A DNA stretch of 64,000 bases, taken from assembly GCF_018449775.1 (NCBI RefSeq), contig NZ_JAAVVB010000004.1, positions 186,001-250,000 of the forward strand. The letters run 5' to 3'. Every line of letters starts with the position of its first letter. Position 1 is the first letter of the stretch. Position numbers and translations under genes: made by a program. Positions 58,525 to 64,000 of this stretch are shown here, in pieces. Source of the DNA: Mucilaginibacter sp. dw_454. Its GTDB lineage: Bacteria; Bacteroidota; Bacteroidia; Sphingobacteriales; Sphingobacteriaceae. The notes below the pieces were generated by a model. The model made no database searches, had not been told where the DNA came from, and worked only from the letters and a program-made list of their open reading frames with translations.

Positions 58525-58836
58525 TTAGTGTTTGTAAGGTTTAGTTCTTAATTGAGATTTTTTAAGATACTGATAATGACCAGCTTTATCTACATAATAA
58601 TAACGAGAATGTTTGTCAATATAAACCAATTCGCCACCTGGCGCCCAATGGTTTGAATATCTTTTACCGGTAACGGCAACAGTGCCTTTAACAGCAACTT
58701 CAGATGTTTTATGGCCTACAACTACAGCAGCGTGACCTACTTTTTTGGTTACGGGTTCATGATGTTCTTGTGCAAATGTTTGGCTTGCAGTAAACATAGC
58801 TGCGGCTACTAGTGATATTTTAAGTGAGTTTTTCAT
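58525..58836 (-). CDS. Small secreted protein, 103 aa
   Basis: From ATG 58836 (MKNSLKISLVAAAMFTASQT, with a cleavable signal ending FAQ). An in-frame start at 58917 would put extra residues before the signal. The mature part has two blocks: VTKKVGHAAVVVGHKTSEVA with GTVAVTGKRYSNHWAPGGEL, then VYIDKHSRYYYVDKAGHYQY, rich in Tyr, His and Lys. I do not recognise the family; probably periplasmic. A -7-like TATTTTTG lies about 50 nt upstream. Confidence 0.7.
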   Translation of the reverse strand: MKNSLKISLVAAAMFTASQTFAQEHHEPVTKKVGHAAVVVGHKTSEVAVKGTVAVTGKRYSNHWAPGGELVYIDKHSRYYYVDKAGHYQYLKKSQLRTKPYKH

Positions 58837-58933
58837 GATATTGTTTTTTGTATACCCGAAGCTATGCAATTTTGCTGCCACTTTTATTTCAAAAATATTA
58901 TATTTATGTAAAACCACCTGTTAAAACAATTGC

Positions 58934-59455
58934 ATGGAAGTTAATACTATTATCAAAGCCCAACATTCATCTTATCAAACCCGTGCAGACGAGTACAACA
59001 ATTTGTGGGTATTGAATACTGCAAATATTCTAACCTATGCTCACCCAAAAACCGTAAAGTATAAATTCGATGATCCTTTTGAATTTGACGCGGTGGCTAA
59101 AGCTTTTAATCAAGCCTTTGGTTTAGAGAGACTGCAAGAGCTTGAGGACAATAAAGACCTGCACTCCATAACCTATTGGATATCAACAGAAGGAAAAATA
59201 TTAGAAATTGAATTTGTTACTTCTGTGGATACCGGACTCAGTATAGAAGAATTAGAGGCGTTAGAGAGCGCTTTAAAATCCACGGTTTGTTTCCGTTTAA
59301 CCTGGTTGGACAACGAAAAGGCCGAGTTTGTAAGTAAAAACACTTCAGTTTCTTTCGAAGGTATAATCACACGCCTGCGGGCACCGGCGGGGTCGGTTCA
59401 TACCAAGGTTATTAGCGTAGTGCTTACTCCTCCAACACCATTCGGTTTAAAATAA
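58934..59455 (+). CDS. Conserved hypothetical protein, 173 aa
   Basis: A soluble protein with no signal peptide: NNLWVLNTANILTYAHPKTV at the N-terminus, then DDPFEFDAVAKAFNQAFGLE, YWISTEGKILEIEFVTSVD and LKSTVCFRLTWLDNEKAEFV, ending PTPFGLK. The composition is balanced and the frame long, so it is surely expressed. I cannot assign a family. It sits divergent from the small secreted-protein gene and abuts the convergent TIGR03790 gene with no gap. Confidence 0.65.
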   Translation: MEVNTIIKAQHSSYQTRADEYNNLWVLNTANILTYAHPKTVKYKFDDPFEFDAVAKAFNQAFGLERLQELEDNKDLHSITYWISTEGKILEIEFVTSVDTGLSIEELEALESALKSTVCFRLTWLDNEKAEFVSKNTSVSFEGIITRLRAPAGSVHTKVISVVLTPPTPFGLK

Positions 59456-60670
59456 TTAGTATGCCCTGCAAATCGGGTCGCCTATTACTATCCCCATCCA
59501 GCCTTCTAATCTCGATGCAGCATAAAAGCTCTCGGCTAATGTCCAGCCACGGGTGTAGCGGTTAAATAATATACTGGGCGAAGCTATTCCCTGTAGTAAC
59601 GGTTCGTCGGTATAGCCTTTAACACCAGTCACGCCCTGCGCAACCAGATCATCAATTAACGACTGCCCGCCGCTGGTTGGCAAAAAGGTCCGGGCGCTGG
59701 TGGATACCGCCGTCTCAGCAAGCGCCCCCGGCGAAAAACTCAGCGAATTGTAACCCGCGGCGTTGTAATGAGTATCATTACTCCCCCAGGAAATATAACC
59801 TGCAAGATTTTTCTTCCCCCCAACAAAATCGGCGACAGTATCATACAAAACCGGGATATTTTTTGAAGCAAGGTAATGGTAGGCAACGCCCATGTCTGAG
59901 TTATATTCGCCGTATACACTTTCTTTGACGATGCTGATTGTTTGTCCGGGAGTGTAATTCGTCGGCACCAAGGTGTATGGTTGTGTCGCTTTATTAGGGA
60001 AGCCGAAATCAGAACAGGCATCAAGCAAGATCTGGCCTTTATTATAAATTTCTTTTTTGGCATTGCGTTCGGCTTCTAACGATCTGGTAGTAACGGCCAT
60101 AGCGTCGGCCTGTGTATATCCGTCCAACCGCGTTACCAGGTAACCGCCAAATATAGCGTGACTAAACCGGGTTTGACTGTTGAAGAATTTGTTGGCCCAG
60201 GCTGTTCCAACATAGGTGGGCCCGTAGCTTGGATCGCTCACGTTGATTATGCTTGACGCGGTACTCTTATCATAGCCTAGCGTAGCTACGCGGCTATCTA
60301 ATGAACAGACCCCGCCATACGGCTTGCCCGGTGTATTACGTAAACGGATAGGAACCCCTTTTGTAAAAACAATGAAATCAATCTTCGTATGCGTTTTGAG
60401 GTAGGCCAGTAAAGGCTTTTCGATACTAATGACGTAACTGGGATAATCAATGGTTTCCGCGTCATGGTTAACAGCACCATCCGGGCAGGTGATATTTAAA
60501 AAATTGGTGACATGGCGGCGGCTCATATAATCGTCGGCTACCGCTACAGAAACAGGGCTGTTGATATTTTTAACCACCAGCACCCTATTTGTTAGCTTGG
60601 TGCTTTGAGCAAGAGCTGCACTAATAAAGCACAAAAATACGCCACAGAGGGAAAGAGTAAATTTTTTCAT
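59456..60670 (-). CDS. TIGR03790-family secreted protein
   Basis: 404 residues with a signal peptide (MKKFTLSLCGVFLCFISAAL). RVLVVKNINSPVSVAVADDY, MSRRHVTNFLNI and PLLAYLKTHTKIDFIVFTKGV, PIRLRN follow the pattern of TIGR03790 (pilus or surface protein-like). Later blocks include FGGYLVTRLDGYTQADAMAV and GYISWGSNDTHYNAAGY. Exported; function unknown. Its 3' end abuts the 58934 gene. Confidence 0.8.
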   Translation of the reverse strand: MKKFTLSLCGVFLCFISAALAQSTKLTNRVLVVKNINSPVSVAVADDYMSRRHVTNFLNITCPDGAVNHDAETIDYPSYVISIEKPLLAYLKTHTKIDFIVFTKGVPIRLRNTPGKPYGGVCSLDSRVATLGYDKSTASSIINVSDPSYGPTYVGTAWANKFFNSQTRFSHAIFGGYLVTRLDGYTQADAMAVTTRSLEAERNAKKEIYNKGQILLDACSDFGFPNKATQPYTLVPTNYTPGQTISIVKESVYGEYNSDMGVAYHYLASKNIPVLYDTVADFVGGKKNLAGYISWGSNDTHYNAAGYNSLSFSPGALAETAVSTSARTFLPTSGGQSLIDDLVAQGVTGVKGYTDEPLLQGIASPSILFNRYTRGWTLAESFYAASRLEGWMGIVIGDPICRAY

Positions 60671-60700
60671 AACGTATCTGCCGGTATATATAGCTAAAGC

Positions 60701-61708
60701 TTAATTCAACTGCTCTGCCAGCTTCTTCATCTCAAAAGCCGGCGAGCGCTTTTCATATAATATAGCATATACCGCCTCGACAATCGGCATATTCACTTTG
60801 TATTGCTTATTAACCTCATGCAGACAATTTACGGCGTAATAGCCTTCGGCAATCATATTCATCTCTAACTGGGCCGAGGTTACGGTATAGCCCTTGCCTA
60901 TCATATTACCAAAAGTACGGTTACGGCTAAACTGCGAATAAGCTGTTACCAGTAAATCGCCCAGGTAGGCAGATTCTTTAATGTCGCGGGTAATGGGGTG
61001 TACGGCATCTACAAAGCGCATCAGCTCGCGGATAGCGTTTGATATTAATACCGCCTGGAAATTATCGCCATAACCAACACCATGGCAAATACCGCCGGCT
61101 ATAGCGTAAATATTTTTCAATACAGCAGCGTATTCGGTACCATATATATCGTCAGACACGATGGTTTTAATATAACGTGTGCTCAGCATCCCGGCAAAGC
61201 AAGCTGCCAAGTCCGGGTCGCCGGAGGCAATGGTGAGGTAAGATAGTTTTTCCAAAGCAACCTCTTCGGCATGGCATGGGCCGCTAATCACTATAAAATT
61301 ATCGAAAGAGATCTCATACTTTTTATGCATAAATTCGCCGATGATCAGGTTCTCATCGGGCACTATGCCTTTTATGGCAGACACTATCTTTTTGCCTTTA
61401 AAATCATCAATGGTAATATCTATCAGCGCTTCTTTTAAAAACGCAGCAGGTACGTTTAGTAAGATCACATCAGCTTTAGCTACCAATACTTTCAGGTTAT
61501 TCGAAATATTTTCGGCAGGAACCTTAATCTCAACCGAACTTAAATAATTGGGGTTATGGCCAAATTTATGCACGTGTTCAACTGCTTGTTCGTTGCGCAT
61601 CCACCAAAAAATCTCTTTTTCGACCGGGTTATCCGTCAGCATTTTGATATTGGCCGTAGCCCAGCTACCCCCGCCAACAACTAGTATTTTGTTGTTTTTA
61701 TTCTGCAT
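60701..61708 (-). CDS. gpsA: Glycerol-3-phosphate dehydrogenase [NAD(P)+]
   Basis: A 335-residue enzyme reducing dihydroxyacetone phosphate to sn-glycerol 3-phosphate for phospholipid synthesis. The N-terminal ILVVGGGSWATANIKML is a slight variant of the GxGxxG loop; GKKIVSAIKGIVPDEN, ISGPCHAEEVA, KNIYAIAGGICHGVGYGDN (catalytic Lys) and SRNRTFGNMIGKG are conserved. A -7 box TAACTTTG lies about 35 nt upstream with a GCCGG/CCGGC hairpin in the leader. Confidence 0.95.
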   Translation of the reverse strand: MQNKNNKILVVGGGSWATANIKMLTDNPVEKEIFWWMRNEQAVEHVHKFGHNPNYLSSVEIKVPAENISNNLKVLVAKADVILLNVPAAFLKEALIDITIDDFKGKKIVSAIKGIVPDENLIIGEFMHKKYEISFDNFIVISGPCHAEEVALEKLSYLTIASGDPDLAACFAGMLSTRYIKTIVSDDIYGTEYAAVLKNIYAIAGGICHGVGYGDNFQAVLISNAIRELMRFVDAVHPITRDIKESAYLGDLLVTAYSQFSRNRTFGNMIGKGYTVTSAQLEMNMIAEGYYAVNCLHEVNKQYKVNMPIVEAVYAILYEKRSPAFEMKKLAEQLN

Positions 61709-61760
61709 TAATAGTACGGCCGGGCATATCCGGCAACAACAAAGTTAGAAATTAAACTAA

Positions 61761-61796
61761 AAAGAAAAGGCCAACACAACGGCTGGCCTTTCTTTT
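61761..61796. terminator. Terminator after the RND adaptor
   Basis: AAAGAAAAGGCCA (61761-61773) pairs with TGGCCTTTCTTTT (61784-61796) over a 10-nt loop; A- and T-rich flanks allow function in both directions. It separates the adaptor gene from gpsA. Confidence 0.8.
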
Positions 61797-61811
61797 ATTT
61801 TAACAATGAGT

Positions 61812-63146
61812 TTACTTACCATCTTTGGCGTCGAATAACTTCGACTTATCTACCTTATCAACCAGCGAACCATCTTTTAATGTTTTAGATATGGCGGGGT
61901 ATGGGGCAGCTACTACTTCGTCGCCGGCCTTAAGACCGGTTAGTATGCGGATATACATATCATCCTGTATGCCGGTGGTAACCTCCACCTGTTTTACTTT
62001 ACCAGCATTGTATACAAAAACGTATTCTTTGGCTGGTGCAGTGCTTGCAGTTTTTGTATTGCTATCATCTTTTTTTGTCCCGGTGGTATTTTTCTTTTCG
62101 TCGCGGGTTGTTACGGCCTGGATAGGCACCGCTAAACCTTTTGAATTATTGGTTTTGATATCAACCGTAGCTGTCAATCCCGGGCGAAATGGCGACGGGT
62201 TAGCAGCGGTTTTATTCAGCAGCGCTACGTACGATTTTGGGTCGATGCGCACCTTAACAGTAAAATTAGTCACCTGGTCGGCAGTAGTACCCACCACATT
62301 GGCCGAACTACCAATCTCTGTCACCACGCCATTAAATTTCTTGCCTAAAAAGGCATCCACCTCAATTTTTGATGAGTCGCCAAGTACAATGCGGTTAATG
62401 TCGTTTTCGTTCACGTCAACATTTACATCCATTTGGCTCAGGTCAGATATGGTCATAATCTCGGTACCGGCAAACTGGGCAGTACCCAAAACGCGCTCGC
62501 CCTTTTCTATCGAAAGTTTAGACACTACCCCATCAACCGGCGAATAGATAGTAGTTTTATACAAATTATCCTGCGCCTCCTTAACTGATGCCGACGATTG
62601 CGCCAAACCATAACGCGAACCAATTACATTCTGTTTAGCGGCTTCTAAACCAGCCTTGGCATTTTCATAACTGGCTTTGGCGTTATCAAATTCAGAAGCG
62701 GTTAACACTTTGTTATCAAACAGCTCCTTACTTCTTTTATAGGTCGATGCCTGGTTGTTAAAAGTAGCTTCGGCTTGTTTTAGCATTTGCGCAGAGTTAC
62801 CTACACTGGCTTTTTGCGTGTTATACGATGCAACAGCGCGGTCATAACCAGATTGCAACACGTCCGGACGGATCTTACAGATCAACTGGCCCTTCTTCAC
62901 CACGTCGCCTTCTTTAATAGGCAGTTCCACCACCTCGCCCGATACTTCAGGGCTGATTTTAACTTCAACATGCGGTTTGATCTTGCCACTGGCCGATACG
63001 GTTTCGTTAATCTCGCGTACGTCAGCTTTTTCTGTAGCCACCTGTGTATTGTCTGATTTGCCGATAATGCCAGTCACCTTGCCAATTAAAAGCAGTACAA
63101 CTAAGGCGCCCACGGCTATAAGGATATATTTAGTAGTCTTTCCCAT
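61812..63146 (-). CDS. RND/ABC efflux periplasmic adaptor (HlyD family)
   Basis: About 444 residues from ATG 63146 (MGKTTKYILIAVGALVVLLL); an in-frame codon at 63200 would precede the membrane anchor. Anchor helix (about 6-26), lipoyl/barrel-sandwich part (VSASGKIKPHVEVKISPEVS, YKTTIYSPVDGVVSKLSIEK), a long alpha-hairpin (about 105-195, coiled coil) and beta-barrel and membrane-proximal domains to the end. It links an inner-membrane pump to TolC. It follows the TolC gene by 19 nt; the pump gene is not in this window. Confidence 0.93.
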   Translation of the reverse strand: MGKTTKYILIAVGALVVLLLIGKVTGIIGKSDNTQVATEKADVREINETVSASGKIKPHVEVKISPEVSGEVVELPIKEGDVVKKGQLICKIRPDVLQSGYDRAVASYNTQKASVGNSAQMLKQAEATFNNQASTYKRSKELFDNKVLTASEFDNAKASYENAKAGLEAAKQNVIGSRYGLAQSSASVKEAQDNLYKTTIYSPVDGVVSKLSIEKGERVLGTAQFAGTEIMTISDLSQMDVNVDVNENDINRIVLGDSSKIEVDAFLGKKFNGVVTEIGSSANVVGTTADQVTNFTVKVRIDPKSYVALLNKTAANPSPFRPGLTATVDIKTNNSKGLAVPIQAVTTRDEKKNTTGTKKDDSNTKTASTAPAKEYVFVYNAGKVKQVEVTTGIQDDMYIRILTGLKAGDEVVAAPYPAISKTLKDGSLVDKVDKSKLFDAKDGK

Positions 63147-63165
63147 GATGGATTGATTTGGTATA

Positions 63166-64000
63166 TTAAAGTGTGATGGTTTTACCCAGGTAGTAATCAA
63201 TAATTTTGCTTCTGAAAATAACAGCGTACCGGGCCTCGATCATATCATTTTCTGATTTATTAAAGTTGGTAACCGCGGTGTTATAATCTAACGAGTTTAC
63301 CAGGCCCACATCATAACGTTGCTTGGTAACATTCAGCGCGTCTTTGTTAGCTGCATAAGTTTGTTGTGCCGATTGATATTGTTTCTCGGCAGCCGACAGA
63401 TCTAAAACGGCCTGTATAATAGTTTTACTTAAATTATTTTTAGAGATCTGCGTATTTAGCTGCGCGTTCTGATAATTTAATTGAGCCTTACGCACACCGG
63501 TGCGGGTATTAAATTTATTAAAGATCGGGATTTGGATATTCAAACCAATGCTCTGGTTAAAGTTATCCCTGATCTGGTTAAAGGCCGAGTATGGTGCATA
63601 AACAGGAGAATTAGGAACAACCACCGCCTGGCTTGTGGCCTGCACAATACCGATTAGTTGGGCGATATCGTTCTCGCCTACTACGTGTGTAGTTAGTTGA
63701 TTTGAATAACTTGATGAGGCGCCGCCAAATAAGGTGACAGTTGGATAGTAATAACCTTTGGCTATCGAGATAGCCTGCTCATATGTTTTTTGTTGTAGCT
63801 CAGCCAGTAATACATCGGGGTTAACGGTTAGTGCGGTTTTTACAACATCGTTAGGGTCATAGGCTGTTTTAACATCGTTTAGTTTGCTTACGTCCGGGCG
63901 CTCGATGGTGATCGGCGCGTATGGGTCCATCTCCATATATTGTTTCAATATCAGGATAGAGAGATCCAACTGGTTCTGTGCTGTTGTTAAATTTAACGTA
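63166..64000 (-). CDS. TolC-family outer-membrane efflux protein (5' end beyond window)
   Basis: The frame is open to the window edge, so the N-terminus and signal peptide are missing; about 278 residues are visible. TolC/OEP features: LQQKTYEQAISIAKGYYYPT, SIGLNIQIPIFNKFNTRTGV then RKAQLNYQNAQLNTQISKNN, LDLSAAEKQYQSAQQTYAAN and RYDVGLVNSLDYNTAVTNFN. It forms the exit duct for the adaptor encoded downstream. Confidence 0.92.
   Translation of the reverse strand, partial: TLNLTTAQNQLDLSILILKQYMEMDPYAPITIERPDVSKLNDVKTAYDPNDVVKTALTVNPDVLLAELQQKTYEQAISIAKGYYYPTVTLFGGASSSYSNQLTTHVVGENDIAQLIGIVQATSQAVVVPNSPVYAPYSAFNQIRDNFNQSIGLNIQIPIFNKFNTRTGVRKAQLNYQNAQLNTQISKNNLSKTIIQAVLDLSAAEKQYQSAQQTYAANKDALNVTKQRYDVGLVNSLDYNTAVTNFNKSENDMIEARYAVIFRSKIIDYYLGKTITL

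Noticed and set aside
1..64000. tRNA or rRNA genes
   Set aside because: No cloverleaf with a TTCGAnnC arm or rRNA-like sequence was noticed on either strand; reading by eye could miss a divergent tRNA.

Overview
The window looks like chromosome of a Bacteroidota member of the Sphingobacteriaceae, close to Mucilaginibacter or Pedobacter. The evidence is TonB receptors, T9SS type B (gliding-motility C-terminal) sorting, DUF4295, DUF3098, DUF4293 and DUF5683 proteins in their usual neighbourhoods, bacillithiol synthesis (bshC), and promoters of the TTG-N19..21-TAnnTTTG type. No rRNA, tRNA, CRISPR array, prophage or transposase gene was found.

Layout. 1-1.9 kb: end of a surface-polysaccharide cluster (polymerase-like membrane protein cut by the window edge, GT4 glycosyltransferase). 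2.0-8.9 kb: a NarL-type response regulator followed by a four-gene uptake operon (DUF4856 lipoprotein, imelysin-like lipoprotein, HTTM membrane protein, FecA-like TonB receptor). 9.1-13.7 kb: a 1535-aa Ig/PKD-repeat surface protein. 14.3-17.6 kb: MFS exporter, three small proteins (two of them paralogues), a RibD/DHFR-like reductase and a DinB-like protein. 18-22 kb: lpxB, surE and acs on the minus strand. 22.1-29.9 kb: rpmB-rpmG-DUF4295, ftsY, rimO, bshC, an IPT/NHL lipoprotein and an Ldh-family oxidoreductase. 30-34.4 kb: parA-parB-DUF5683-dapB-lepB on the minus strand. 34.6-41.7 kb: FMN reductase, an outer-membrane protein, a second TonB receptor, a half-length BtuF-like protein, a LysE-type exporter and two proteins of unknown role. 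41.7-50.3 kb: ribF-truB and uppP-DUF3098-ftsX (minus), split by a plus-strand regulatory island (TetR, SDR, YCII, sigma factor). 50.5-56 kb: an MsbA-like ABC exporter, truA, DUF892, DUF4293, lspA and a ParE/RelE toxin-antitoxin pair. 56-64 kb: DEAD-box helicase, small secreted and unknown proteins, a TIGR03790 protein, gpsA, and an RND adaptor with a TolC protein cut by the window edge.

The strongest unexplained signal is intergenic. At least eleven short arrays are built from degenerate words of exactly 7 or 8 nt. Each site has its own word, and most sites carry two arms in inverted orientation able to form a hairpin. One array lies in frame inside truA and another forms the end of truB. They coexist with several REP-like palindrome families, a ~150-bp GTTTCA-rich element present twice (with a parS-like half site), a nested triple palindrome, and a pair of related hairpin-plus-short-ORF elements. 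Many promoters place the -7 box only 3-7 nt before the start codon, suggesting leaderless mRNAs.
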